NCBI RefSeq assembly: GCF_026340465.1
Contig: NZ_JAPEPC010000001.1
Location: forward strand, 4,965,001 to 5,029,000
Direction: 5' to 3'
Source: Streptomyces sp. NBC_01306
Lineage (GTDB): Bacteria > Actinomycetota > Actinomycetes > Streptomycetales > Streptomycetaceae
DNA: 64,000 nucleotides
The translations under genes were made by a program, and so were the position numbers. Positions within the stretch are counted from its first letter, which is position 1. Every line of letters starts with the position of its first letter. This document shows positions 16,589 to 24,919 of the stretch, piece after piece. Below the pieces are notes generated by a model, which did not search any database, was not told where the DNA came from, and saw only the letters and a program-made list of their open reading frames with translations.

Positions 16589-17418
16589 CCGCGGACCTCG
16601 CCCGCTTCAGCATCAACCAGATGACCGTGAAGCAGCTCAGCCTTCCCGAACTCGTCACCGCCTGCACCGACTTGGGCGTTCCGGGGATCGGGCTCTGGCG
16701 CGAACCGGTCCAGCAGTACGGAGTGGAGGCGGCAGCCGCACTCGTACGGGATGCCGGCCTGAGCGTCACGACGCTCTGCCGGGGCGGGTTCCTCACCGCG
16801 ACCGATCCGGCCGGGCGGGCGGCGGCGCTGGCGGACAACCGTACGGCGGTCGACGAGGCGGCGGCGCTGGGCACGGACACCCTGGTGCTGGTCTCGGGCG
16901 GCCTCCCGGCGGGCTCGAAGGATCTGCACGGGGCACGCGAGCGGATCGCGGACGCGCTGGCCGAACTGGGCCCGTACGCGGCCGAGCGCGGTGTGCGTCT
17001 CGCGATCGAGCCGCTGCACCCGATGTTCGCCGCGGACCGCTGCGTGGTCTCGACCCTGACCCAGGCCCTGGACCTGGCAGAACGCTTCCCGGCCGACCAG
17101 GTGGGCGTCGCCGTGGACACCTACCACATCTGGTGGGACGACCAGGCGCCCGCGCAGGTGGCCCGTGCGGGCGCCGGCGGCCGCATCTGCACGTTCCAGC
17201 TGGCGGACTGGACCACCCCGTTGCCGGCGGGCGTCCTGAACGGCCGCGGCCAGATCGGCGACGGGTCGGTCGACATGCGGGAGTGGCGGGAGCGGGTGGA
17301 CGCGGCCGGGTACACGGGACCGGTCGAAGTGGAGCTGTTCAACGAGGAGCTGTGGGCGCGGGACGGCGTGGAACTGCTGCGGGAGACCGCTGAGCGGTTC
17401 GTGCGGTACGCGCTGTAG
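16585..17418 (+). CDS. Sugar phosphate isomerase/epimerase-family TIM barrel
   Basis: A 277-residue metal-dependent TIM barrel of the AP endonuclease-2 superfamily. The GTG at 16585 overlaps the stop of the DUF993 gene by 4 nt, so it is the third gene of a coupled operon. Metal-ligand segments are visible: AIEPLHPMF near residue 140, VAVDTYHIWWD near 175 and EVELFNEELW near 250. It shares a fold but little sequence with the other isomerase-like protein at 12053-12847, so the two probably act on different intermediates of the same pathway. The operon ends at a very long palindrome. Confidence 0.82.
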   Translation: MTADLARFSINQMTVKQLSLPELVTACTDLGVPGIGLWREPVQQYGVEAAAALVRDAGLSVTTLCRGGFLTATDPAGRAAALADNRTAVDEAAALGTDTLVLVSGGLPAGSKDLHGARERIADALAELGPYAAERGVRLAIEPLHPMFAADRCVVSTLTQALDLAERFPADQVGVAVDTYHIWWDDQAPAQVARAGAGGRICTFQLADWTTPLPAGVLNGRGQIGDGSVDMREWRERVDAAGYTGPVEVELFNEELWARDGVELLRETAERFVRYAL

Positions 17419-17453
17419 CCGACCGCGGACCGGCGCCGCAACAGGCCAGAAAT

Positions 17454-17523
17454 ACAGCGAGGGGGCACAGCAAGAAGGGCGACCAGCCGGCTGGTCGCCC
17501 TTCTTGCTGTGCCCCCTCGCTGT
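17454..17523. terminator. Perfect 70-bp palindrome acting as terminator
   Basis: Two 35-nt arms with no spacer, perfectly complementary over the full length and centred at 17488/17489 on CCGG. Placed 35 nt after the isomerase stop codon and before the encapsulin operon promoter. As RNA it gives an exceptionally stable hairpin; as DNA it can extrude a cruciform. Confidence 0.9.
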
Positions 17524-17594
17524 GACCCCTTCCGCTGTGTCCCTCCCTCACATTGCTCGTACTGTCCGAATTTCGTCGGTCACCCGATAAACCT

Positions 17595-17618
17595 GATGCG
17601 GAGCGAGATCGCTGCATC
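17595..17618. promoter_or_regulatory. Imperfect 24-bp palindrome, candidate operator
   Basis: GATGC-GG-AGCGA (17595-17606) faces TCGCT-GCATC (17609-17618), ten paired positions around a 2-nt centre, with a 2-nt insertion in the left arm. It lies 160-180 nt before the shell-protein start. Confidence 0.4.
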
Positions 17619-17724
17619 GAAGTAACTCGGCTGTCTCTCCGGGCGGGTTGGGCGAAGAGGCCGTTACCGTTCTCGTGGATCTGGACGGATTACCTGCGAT
17701 TCGCCCCCTTCGTTCCTCTTCCAG

Positions 17725-17748
17725 CGTTCGGCGCGCGTGCGCCGAACG
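17725..17748 (+). promoter_or_regulatory. Leader stem-loop before the encapsulin gene
   Basis: CGTTCGGCGC (17725-17734) pairs perfectly with GCGCCGAACG (17739-17748) across loop GCGT. It ends about 10 nt before the ribosome site AAGGAGAG, so it could affect transcription read-through or translation initiation. It has no T run. Confidence 0.5.
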
Positions 17749-17775
17749 ACGCCGTCGCAAAGGAGAGCTCGCCTG

Positions 17776-19185
17776 ATGACCGTTGAGACCGGCCCGGAAG
17801 CACAGCTGGAGCCATCCCCGCAGTCCAGTCTGAGCACGGCGGCTGCCCGCAACCTCGCCACCACGACCAAGTCCGCCCCGCAGATGCAGGAGATCACCTC
17901 GCGGTGGCTGCTGCGGATGCTCCCCTGGGTGGAGACCAAGGGCGGCACCTACCGGGTGAACCGTCGTCTGACCTACACCGTCGGTGACGGGCTCATCGAG
18001 TTCGTCCAGGACGGTGCCGGAGTCCGGGTGATCCCCCGCGAGCTGGGCGAACTGGCCCTGCTGCGCGGCTTCGACGATGTCGGCGTGCTGACCGCGATCG
18101 CCGACCGGTGCGTCCAGCGCGACTTCCGCGCGGGCGAGGTGCTGGCCGAGCGGGGGAACCTCGCCGAGCAGATCCACCTGGTCGCCCACGGCCGGATCAA
18201 GCAGACCTCCGCGGGCAAGTACGGCGACGAGGTCTCCGTGGCCCTGCTCGCCGACGGCGACCGGTTCGGGGAGAACGCCCTTCTGGACACCGACGCGAGG
18301 TGGGACTACACAGCCACTGCCGAGACCTCCGGCACCCTCCTCACCCTGTCCCGCGCGGATTTCGACGCCGTGGTGTCCGGCGCGCCGGGTCTCCAGGCCC
18401 ACCTGGAGCAGTTCGGCTCGCTCGCTCTCCGGCCGCAGACCCGGCACGGCGAGGCCGAGATCGCGATGTCGGCCGGCCACACCGGCGAAGCCGTGCTGCC
18501 GGGTGCCTTCGTCGACTACGACCTCAACCCGCGCGAGTACGAACTCTCCGTCGCGCAGACCGTTCTGCGCGTCCACACCAGGGTCGCCGACCTCTTCAAC
18601 GGGCCGATGAACCAGACCGAGGAGCAACTCAGGCTCACCGTCGAGGCGTTGCGGGAGCGCCAGGAGCACGAGCTGATCAACAACCGGGAGTTCGGTCTGC
18701 TCCACAACGCCTCCTTCAAGCAGCGGATTCAGACCCAGTCGGGACCGCCCACCCCCGACGACCTCGACGAGCTGCTCTGCCGCCGCCGCGGCACCAAGCT
18801 CTTCCTCGCCCACCCCCGGACGATCGCGGCGATCGGGCGCGGGTTCAACGCCTGCGGGCTCTACCCGGACCACGTCGACCTCGGCGGCCAGCAGGTCCCG
18901 GCCTGGCGCGGGGTTCCGATCCTGCCCTGCAACAAGATCCCCATCAGCAAGGACAACACCAGCTCGATCCTTGCCATGCGTACCGGCGAGGACGACCAGG
19001 GCGTCATCGGGCTGCATCAGACCGGCCTGCCGGAGGAGTACGAGCCGGGCCTTTCGGTGCGCTTCATGGGCATGAACGAGCAGGCGATCATCTCGTACCT
19101 GGTCACCACCTACTACTCCGCCGCCGTCCTGCTGCCCGACGCGCTCGGCGTGCTGGAGAACGTACAGATCGCCCGCAGGCCCTAG
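17776..19185 (+). CDS. eshA: Family 2B encapsulin shell protein with cyclic-nucleotide-binding domain (EshA-like)
   Basis: A 469-residue protein of the EshA type, now recognised as family 2B encapsulin: an HK97-fold shell subunit with an inserted cyclic-nucleotide-binding domain. ATG at 17776 follows AAGGAGAG by 8 nt. Residues 1-35 are disordered-looking; 40-92 and 205-469 form the HK97-type part (including [19 protein letters not shown], about 301-319); 95-205 is the CNB domain, with a phosphate-binding cassette region RFGENALLD at 163-171, Glu166 and Arg175 in the expected places. The C-terminal segment has the typical [18 protein letters not shown]. The downstream terpene synthase is its expected cargo. 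Named after S. griseus EshA; whether it binds cAMP here is not shown by sequence. Confidence 0.92.
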   Translation: MTVETGPEAQLEPSPQSSLSTAAARNLATTTKSAPQMQEITSRWLLRMLPWVETKGGTYRVNRRLTYTVGDGLIEFVQDGAGVRVIPRELGELALLRGFDDVGVLTAIADRCVQRDFRAGEVLAERGNLAEQIHLVAHGRIKQTSAGKYGDEVSVALLADGDRFGENALLDTDARWDYTATAETSGTLLTLSRADFDAVVSGAPGLQAHLEQFGSLALRPQTRHGEAEIAMSAGHTGEAVLPGAFVDYDLNPREYELSVAQTVLRVHTRVADLFNGPMNQTEEQLRLTVEALRERQEHELINNREFGLLHNASFKQRIQTQSGPPTPDDLDELLCRRRGTKLFLAHPRTIAAIGRGFNACGLYPDHVDLGGQQVPAWRGVPILPCNKIPISKDNTSSILAMRTGEDDQGVIGLHQTGLPEEYEPGLSVRFMGMNEQAIISYLVTTYYSAAVLLPDALGVLENVQIARRP

Positions 19186-19241
19186 GGGCTGTCCGGCCCC
19201 CAGTCCCGGGACAGTCCACCCACCTGACCAAGGAGCTACGG

Positions 19242-20396
19242 ATGCCCGATCCTGGGCCATCACTTCTGCAGCCGAGCGCTGCTCTGCAACGGATCCTGTG
19301 CGGCCCCAGCGGTCTGGGTACGGCGAGCCTGCACCTGGGACGGCGCGCGGAACTGCCGGCTCCTGCCGAGCCCGAGCCCGAGACCCAGCCCGGGACCGAG
19401 ACCGAGGCGTCGGTGGAGGGCACCCCGATCCCGGGCCTCTACTACCACCCGGTGCCGCCCCCCGACCCGGCGCGGGTGGAGGAGGTCAGCCGGCGGATCA
19501 AGGTGTGGGCGGTGGACGAGGTCCAGGCGTACCCCCCGGAGTGGGAGGACCAGTTCGACGGTTTCTCCGTCGGCCGCTACATGGTCGCCTGCCACCCGGA
19601 CGCGCCCACCGTCGACCATCTGATGGTCGCCACCCGGCTGATGGTCGCCGAGAACGCGGTCGACGACTGCTACTGCGAGGACCACGGCGGCTCACCCGTC
19701 GGACTCGGCAGCCGGCTCCTGCTGGCACACACGGCTCTGGACCCTCTGCACACGACGGGGGAGTACGCGCCGGAGTGGGCGGACTCGCTCCAGTCGGACG
19801 CGCCCCGGCGGGCCTACCGCTCGGCCATGGAGTACCTCTGCCGGCAGGCCACCCCCTCGCAGGCCGACCGGTTCCGGCACGACATGGCCCGTCTGCATCT
19901 GGGGTATCTGGCCGAGGCCGCGTGGGCCGAGACGGATCACGTTCCCGAGGTGTGGGAGTACCTGGCGATGCGCCAGTTCAACAACTTCCGTCCCTGCCCC
20001 ACCATCACCGACACCGTCGGCGGCTACGAACTCCCCGCCGACCTGCACGCCCAGCCGGCCATGCAGCGGGTCATCGCGCTCGCGGGCAACGCCACCACGA
20101 TCGTCAACGACCTTTATTCGTACACCAAGGAACTCAACAGCCCCGGCAGACACCTGAACCTGCCCGTGGTGATCGCCGAACGTGAGGGCGTCTCCGACCG
20201 TGACGCCTATCTCAAGGCGGTCGAGGTCCACAACGACCTCATGCACGGCTTCGAAAGCGAAGCCGCCGCGCTGGCGGCCGAGTGCCCCGTCCCGAGCGTG
20301 CTGCGTTTCCTCCGGGGAGTGGCCGCGTGGGTCGACGGCAACCACTACTGGCACCAGACCAACACCTACCGATACAGCCTGCCCGATTTCTGGTAA
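19242..20396 (+). CDS. 2-Methylisoborneol synthase (class I terpene cyclase, encapsulin cargo)
   Basis: A 384-residue terpene cyclase turning 2-methylgeranyl diphosphate into the earthy odorant 2-methylisoborneol. ATG at 19242 follows AAGGAG; the same frame is open far upstream but only as a shadow of the shell gene. Metal-binding motifs: acidic DDCYCED at residues 141-147 (the variant typical of this enzyme) and NSE-type NDLYSYTKE at 289-297. The C-terminal WHQTNTYRYSLP segment is also characteristic. Residues 1-75 are Pro/Glu/Gly-rich and probably disordered; in known family 2B systems such a region targets the cyclase into the shell. It lies 56 nt after the shell gene and 15 nt before the methyltransferase gene, indicating one operon. 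Confidence 0.93.
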   Translation: MPDPGPSLLQPSAALQRILCGPSGLGTASLHLGRRAELPAPAEPEPETQPGTETEASVEGTPIPGLYYHPVPPPDPARVEEVSRRIKVWAVDEVQAYPPEWEDQFDGFSVGRYMVACHPDAPTVDHLMVATRLMVAENAVDDCYCEDHGGSPVGLGSRLLLAHTALDPLHTTGEYAPEWADSLQSDAPRRAYRSAMEYLCRQATPSQADRFRHDMARLHLGYLAEAAWAETDHVPEVWEYLAMRQFNNFRPCPTITDTVGGYELPADLHAQPAMQRVIALAGNATTIVNDLYSYTKELNSPGRHLNLPVVIAEREGVSDRDAYLKAVEVHNDLMHGFESEAAALAAECPVPSVLRFLRGVAAWVDGNHYWHQTNTYRYSLPDFW

Positions 20397-20411
20397 GGAG
20401 CGGACTTCACC

Positions 20412-21290
20412 ATGACCAGCACCGAGCTCACCACTGACGCCCCCGTTTACATCCCGGGCCCGGCGTCGCCGTACCAGGGTGACATCGCCCGATACTGGGA
20501 CCGTGAGGCCAGGCCCGTGAACCTGCGTCTCGGCGACGTCGACGGGCTCTACCACCACCACTACGGCATCGGCGACGTCGACCACGCCGCACTCGGGGAC
20601 GCTCGCGACAGCGAGTACGAGAAGAGGCTGATCGCCGAGTTGCACCGCCTGGAGTCGGCACAGGCCGAAGTCCTCCTGGACCACCTCGGCCCCATCGGGC
20701 GTGACGACACGCTCATGGACGCCGGCTGCGGCCGGGGCGGTTCGATGGTGATGGCGCACCAACGGTTCGGATGCAAGGTCGAGGGCGTCACCCTGTCGGC
20801 CAAGCAGGCCGAGTTCGGCAACCGGCGTGCGCATGAACTCGGCATCGACGACCACGTCCACGCCCGGGTGTGCAACATGCTCGACACGCCCTTCGAGACG
20901 GGGCAGGCAGCGGGCTCGTGGAACAACGAGTCGAGCATGTACGTCGACCTGGACGACCTCATGGCCGAGCACTCCCGTGTCCTCGGGGTCGGCGGCCGCT
21001 ATGTGACCATCACCGGCTGCTGGAACCCGCGTTACGGCCAGCCCTCGAAGTGGGTCTCGCAGATCAACGCGCACTTCGAGTGCAACATCCACTCCCGCCG
21101 GGAGTACCTGAAGGCCATGGCCGACAACCGTCTCGTACCGCAGGCCATCGTCGACCTGACGGCGGCGACGCTGCCCTACTGGGAGCTGCGGGCCACGTCC
21201 TCGCTGGTCACCGGCATCGAGGAGGCGTTCATCAACTCGTACAAGGACGGCTCGTTCCAGTACCTCCTGATCGCGGCCGACCGCGTCTGA
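20412..21290 (+). CDS. Geranyl diphosphate 2-C-methyltransferase
   Basis: A 292-residue S-adenosylmethionine-dependent methyltransferase adding a methyl group at C2 of geranyl diphosphate to make the cyclase substrate. SAM motif I is DAGCGRGG at residues 103-110. Upstream, ARYWDREARPVNLRLGDVDG and the HHHYGIGD segment (about 48-55) are typical of this family, related to sterol C-methyltransferases. ATG at 20412 follows AAGGAG, 15 nt after the cyclase stop. A 19-bp terminator at 21449 ends the operon. Assignment rests on sequence and on the diagnostic neighbour. Confidence 0.92.
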   Translation: MTSTELTTDAPVYIPGPASPYQGDIARYWDREARPVNLRLGDVDGLYHHHYGIGDVDHAALGDARDSEYEKRLIAELHRLESAQAEVLLDHLGPIGRDDTLMDAGCGRGGSMVMAHQRFGCKVEGVTLSAKQAEFGNRRAHELGIDDHVHARVCNMLDTPFETGQAAGSWNNESSMYVDLDDLMAEHSRVLGVGGRYVTITGCWNPRYGQPSKWVSQINAHFECNIHSRREYLKAMADNRLVPQAIVDLTAATLPYWELRATSSLVTGIEEAFINSYKDGSFQYLLIAADRV

Positions 21291-21448
21291 CCGGTCCACC
21301 GCCCGGAGAGCAGCCGATCCGGACAGCCGGAAAAATAACTCCCCGCATCCGTACAACCCTTGCCCCGTAACGGAAGTCGTAGGTGGCATCAGGGCTTCAG
21401 GGGGACGGATCCGGGGGGAAACGGGAAGCTCTGGTCAGGGGAGGGGAA

Positions 21449-21489
21449 TGCGGAGGGGGCCCGGTCCGGTGGACCGGGCCCCCTCCGCA
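21449..21489 (+). terminator. Terminator of the 2-methylisoborneol operon
   Basis: A perfect 19-bp GC-rich stem (21449-21467 with 21471-21489) with a 3-nt loop, 158 nt after the methyltransferase stop; it may also stop minus-strand transcription from the rbs operon. Confidence 0.88.
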
Positions 21490-21498
21490 CGCACTGCT

Positions 21499-21566
21499 CA
21501 GACCGGCACGTTCGGCTCAGACCGGCACGTTCTGTTCAGACCGGCACATCCTGAACAGACCGGCAC
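21499..21566. repeat. Four copies of CAGACCGGCAC at 19-nt spacing
   Basis: The 11-mer occurs exactly at 21499, 21518, 21537 and 21556. The 8 nt between copies vary (CTC/TTC/AAC-type). It sits 10 nt from the rbsD stop codon, in untranslated sequence. Confidence 0.85.
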
Positions 21567-21576
21567 TGGCTGCTGC

Positions 21577-21966
21577 TCAGAAGAAGACCCCGCACCGCAG
21601 CAGCACATTCGCGTACGGGCGTGCCTCCCCCGTGCGGACCACCAGGCGGGTGCCCGCCGACAGGTCCTTGAGGTCGTCGTGCGGGATCAGCCGCAGGTCC
21701 GGGAAGCGGGCGTCCAGCAGGTCCGCCGTCGCCGGGTTCGCCTCCCGTACCTCGTGGGCGGCTGTCGCGCCCTCCACGACCAGTTCCGCAAGCAGCCCGT
21801 CGAGCACCTCCGCGAACGACGGGACCCCGGCCCGGAACGCCAGATCCACCAGGCGGGGCCCGTCCGGGACCGGCATCCCCACATCGCAGATCAGCACACC
21901 GTCGCCGTGGCCCAACTCGGCCAGGGCGCCCGCGAGATGGCGGTTGAGGATTCCGGACTTCTTCAT
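21577..21966 (-). CDS. rbsD: D-ribose pyranase RbsD
   Basis: A 129-residue cytosolic pyranase interconverting pyran and furan forms of ribose so the kinase can use it. MKKSGILNRHLAGALAELGHGD at the N-terminus with the catalytic His (HGD), IPHDDLK near 95 and GEARPYANVLLRCGVFF at the end are hallmark RbsD elements; length is normal. It overlaps the end of rbsK by 4 nt and is the last gene of the ribose operon. Start ATG at 21966. Confidence 0.95.
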   Translation of the reverse strand: MKKSGILNRHLAGALAELGHGDGVLICDVGMPVPDGPRLVDLAFRAGVPSFAEVLDGLLAELVVEGATAAHEVREANPATADLLDARFPDLRLIPHDDLKDLSAGTRLVVRTGEARPYANVLLRCGVFF

Positions 21967-22868
21967 TCCGGCCGCACCTCGTCGGCGGTCGGGTAGGACT
22001 CCTGCGCGCCGGGCTTGGTGACGGCGGTCGCGCCCACCCGGGCGGCGAACGCGGCGGCCTGCGCCAGGTCCTCGCCCTGTCCCAGGCGCCAGGCCAGCGC
22101 CGCCGTGAAGGCGTCGCCCGCACCGGTGGTGTCCACCGCGTCGACCTTGAGGCTCGGTACGTGCGCGCTCGTCCCCGTACGGCCGTCGGCGACCAGTGCG
22201 CCCGCCGCGCCCAGGGTGATCACCACGGAGCGCGGCCCGAGTGCGAGCAGCGCCCGCGCCCAGTCCTCGGGGGAGTCGCCCGCCGCGTCGCCCAGCACCG
22301 TCCTGGCCTCGTGCTCATTGACCACCAGCGGGTCACAGGCCGCGAGGATCTCGTCGGGCAACGGCTGCGGCGGGGACGGGTTCAGTACGAACCGGGTCCC
22401 GTCGGGCAGTACCCGTACCAGCTCGGTGACCGTCTCCAGCGGAATCTCCAGCTGCGTCGACACCACCTTGGCCGCCTCGAACAGGCTGCCCGCCGCGCGG
22501 ATGTCGGCCGGGGTGAGCCGGGCGTTGGCACCGGGGGAGACCACGATGCTGTTGTCGCCCGACGGGTCCACCGTGATCAGGGCGACACCGGTGGGTGCGC
22601 CGCCGACGAGGACGCCGACGGTGTCGACGCCCGCCGCGCGCTGGGACTCCAGCAGCAGCCGCCCGTTGGCGTCGTCCCCGACCCGGGCCAGCAGGGCGCT
22701 GCGGGCGCCGAGCCGGGCCGCGGCCACCGCCTGGTTGGCGCCCTTGCCGCCCGGGTGGATGACGAGGTCGGAGCCGAGCACGGTCTCGCCGGGCGCGGGG
22801 CGGCGTTCGACGCCGATCACCAGGTCGGCGTTGGCCGACCCTACGACCAGCAGGTCGTAGTCGTTCAT
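21963..22868 (-). CDS. rbsK: Ribokinase RbsK
   Basis: A 301-residue PfkB-family kinase phosphorylating ribose at O5. It starts with DLLVVGSANADLVIGVERRPAPG, has the GGKGANQAVAAARLG signature (about 39-53) and the C-terminal ATP/anion-hole motif DTTGAGDAF near 245 with the catalytic Asp. Length is standard. It lies 74 nt after the fused permease/binding-protein gene and overlaps rbsD, so it is translated as part of the rbs transcript. Confidence 0.95.
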   Translation of the reverse strand: MNDYDLLVVGSANADLVIGVERRPAPGETVLGSDLVIHPGGKGANQAVAAARLGARSALLARVGDDANGRLLLESQRAAGVDTVGVLVGGAPTGVALITVDPSGDNSIVVSPGANARLTPADIRAAGSLFEAAKVVSTQLEIPLETVTELVRVLPDGTRFVLNPSPPQPLPDEILAACDPLVVNEHEARTVLGDAAGDSPEDWARALLALGPRSVVITLGAAGALVADGRTGTSAHVPSLKVDAVDTTGAGDAFTAALAWRLGQGEDLAQAAAFAARVGATAVTKPGAQESYPTADEVRPE

Positions 22869-22942
22869 ATCAGTCCTGCTTTCGGAGTGGGCGGTCTTTC
22901 AGCGGCTCTCACCGGCGGCGGTGACAGGGCCGGTGGAGCCTG

Positions 22943-24919
22943 TCAGGAGAAGTCAGCGGCGTTCTTCTTGGTGACGACCTTGACCGGCACCTTCACCATG
23001 CTGCCGACCTTCTTGCCGTGCGAGGCCCTGACCGCGTTCTGCACGGCGAGCTTGCCCAGCTCAGCGGGCTGCTGCGCGACCGTGGCGTACAGGGTGCCCG
23101 CCTTGACGGCCTTGAGCCCGTCGGGCGTTCCGTCGAAGCTGACCACCGGGATCGACGTGCCCGCCTTGGAGCCGAGCGCCTTGATGGCGCCGAGGCCCAT
23201 CTCGTCGTTCTCGGCGAAGACCCCGGTGAGCCCGTGGTTCGCCTGGAGCAGATTGGTCATGACGTCCAGGCCCTTGGTGCGGTCGAAGTCCGCGGGCTGC
23301 CGGGCGACGATCTTGATCCCGGGGTACGCCTTCATGCCCTCTTCGAAGCCCTGGCCGCGCTCACGGCTGGCCGAGGTGCCCGCGGTGCCCTGGAGGACGA
23401 CGATCCGGCCCTTGCCGCCGAGCTTGGCCGCCAGGGTCTTCGCGGCGAGCTTGCCGCCCGCGATGTTGTCGGATGCGACGAGGGTCGCCGTGTCCGCCTT
23501 GTTGACGCCGCGGTCGGCCGCGACCACCGGGATGCCCGCCTTGTCGGCCGCGCGTACGGAGGGGGCCGCCGCGTCCGAGTCCACCGGGTTGATGATCATG
23601 GCCTTGACGCCGGCACTGGTGAAGTTCTCGATCTGGTTGGCCTGCTGGGAGGCGTCGTTCTGCGCGTCGGTGACGGTCAGGTCGACGTTCTCGGCCTTGG
23701 CCTCCTGCTGGGCGCCCGCCTTCATCTGGACGAAGAACGGGTTGTTCATGGTGGAGAGGGAGAGCCCGACCTTGGTCCGGCCACCCGACGACGAACCGGA
23801 GTTGAACCAGGTCACGGCGCCGACGACGGCCGCCACACAGACGACGGCGATGCCTGCCTGTGCCGCTTGCCTGCCCTTGCCGCCCGGCCCGCCGGCACCG
23901 GCACCCGCACCGGCCTGACCGGCACCGGAGCCCGCACCGGACCCGGCACGGCGGCGCAGCGTGTCCAGCAGGACGGCGAGCGCGATGACCACGCCGATCA
24001 CGACCTGCTGCCAGAACGCCGACACCGAGAGGAGGTTGAGGCCGTTGCGGAGCACGGCCAGGATCAGCGCGCCGATCAGGGTGCCGGACGCCTTGCCGAC
24101 CCCGCCCGCCAGGCTGGCCCCGCCGATGACGACGGCGGCGATGGCGTCCAGCTCGTACCCGTCGGCGGCCTGCGGCTGCGCGGAGGAGAGCCGCGACGCG
24201 AGGACGATGCCCGCGGCGGCGGCGAAGAGCCCGGAGAGCGCGTAGATGGCGAGCTTCTGCCGCTTGACCCGCAGCCCGGAGAGCCTGGCGGCCTCCTCGT
24301 TGCCGCCGATGGCGTACATGGAGCGGCCGATGTACGTACGGGCCAGGATCAGCGCGGTGATCAGCCCCATCGCGATCATCACGATGACCGGGACCGGCAG
24401 CCAGCCGCCGAGCGTGTCACCGAGCGAGGAGACCGAGCCGGGGAAGGCGATCGGGCTGCCCTGCGAGATGACCAGCGAGAGACCGCGGCCGATGGAGAGC
24501 ATGGCCAGCGTCGCGATGAACGGCGGGAGTTTGCCGTACGAGATCAGTACGCCGTTGACCAGGCCGCAGGCGATGCCGGTGGCCACGGCGAGTATCACCG
24601 CGATCCAGACCGGTATGCCTTCGGAGGTCGCCGTCCACGCCAGCACGGTCGCGGAGAGCGCGGCGACCGAGCCGACCGAGAGGTCGATGCCCGCCGAGAC
24701 GATGACGAAGGTGACACCGAACGCGAGGATCGCGGTCACGGCGGCCTGTACACCGACGTTGAGCAGGTTCTGAGTGGTCAGGAAGTCGCCGGAGAGCAGC
24801 GACATCGCCACCACCAGGACGACCAGGGCGCTGAGCGCGCCGTTGTCGAGCAGGATGCGGCGGACGACCGCAGAGGCGCCACTCGCGCCCGTATTGCTCT
24901 TGAGCGTGTCAGTGGTCAC
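22943..24919 (-). CDS. rbsC: Ribose ABC transporter permease fused to ribose-binding protein (RbsC-RbsB)
   Basis: A 658-residue fusion. Residues 1-320 are a sugar ABC permease of the RbsC type: about nine membrane segments with AGIDLSVGSVAALSATVLAW and the EAA-loop region SGLRVKRQKLAIYALSG. Residues about 325-350 are a Gly/Ala-rich linker, then one more hydrophobic helix (about 351-370), and from about 385 a complete RbsB-type binding protein: KVGLSLSTMNNPFFVQMKAGAQ to the C-terminus, with INPVDSDAA and the hinge-type FDGTPDGLKAV. The extra helix would place the binding domain outside the membrane. GTG start at 24919 overlaps the end of rbsA by 11 nt. No separate rbsB exists in the operon. 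Confidence 0.92.
   Translation of the reverse strand: MTTDTLKSNTGASGASAVVRRILLDNGALSALVVLVVAMSLLSGDFLTTQNLLNVGVQAAVTAILAFGVTFVIVSAGIDLSVGSVAALSATVLAWTATSEGIPVWIAVILAVATGIACGLVNGVLISYGKLPPFIATLAMLSIGRGLSLVISQGSPIAFPGSVSSLGDTLGGWLPVPVIVMIAMGLITALILARTYIGRSMYAIGGNEEAARLSGLRVKRQKLAIYALSGLFAAAAGIVLASRLSSAQPQAADGYELDAIAAVVIGGASLAGGVGKASGTLIGALILAVLRNGLNLLSVSAFWQQVVIGVVIALAVLLDTLRRRAGSGAGSGAGQAGAGAGAGGPGGKGRQAAQAGIAVVCVAAVVGAVTWFNSGSSSGGRTKVGLSLSTMNNPFFVQMKAGAQQEAKAENVDLTVTDAQNDASQQANQIENFTSAGVKAMIINPVDSDAAAPSVRAADKAGIPVVAADRGVNKADTATLVASDNIAGGKLAAKTLAAKLGGKGRIVVLQGTAGTSASRERGQGFEEGMKAYPGIKIVARQPADFDRTKGLDVMTNLLQANHGLTGVFAENDEMGLGAIKALGSKAGTSIPVVSFDGTPDGLKAVKAGTLYATVAQQPAELGKLAVQNAVRASHGKKVGSMVKVPVKVVTKKNAADFS

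Larger units (their letters stand above)
17524..17775 (+). other. Leader/promoter region of the encapsulin-2-methylisoborneol operon
   Basis: About 250 nt free of genes, carrying a candidate 24-bp operator (17595-17618) and a perfect hairpin just before the ribosome site (17725-17748). I see no confident -35/-10 pair. Confidence 0.5.

Noticed and set aside
18108-19241. Upstream extension of the 2-methylisoborneol synthase frame into the shell gene
   Set aside because: Open only because of composition; the ATG at 19242 has AAGGAG and gives a normal-length enzyme.
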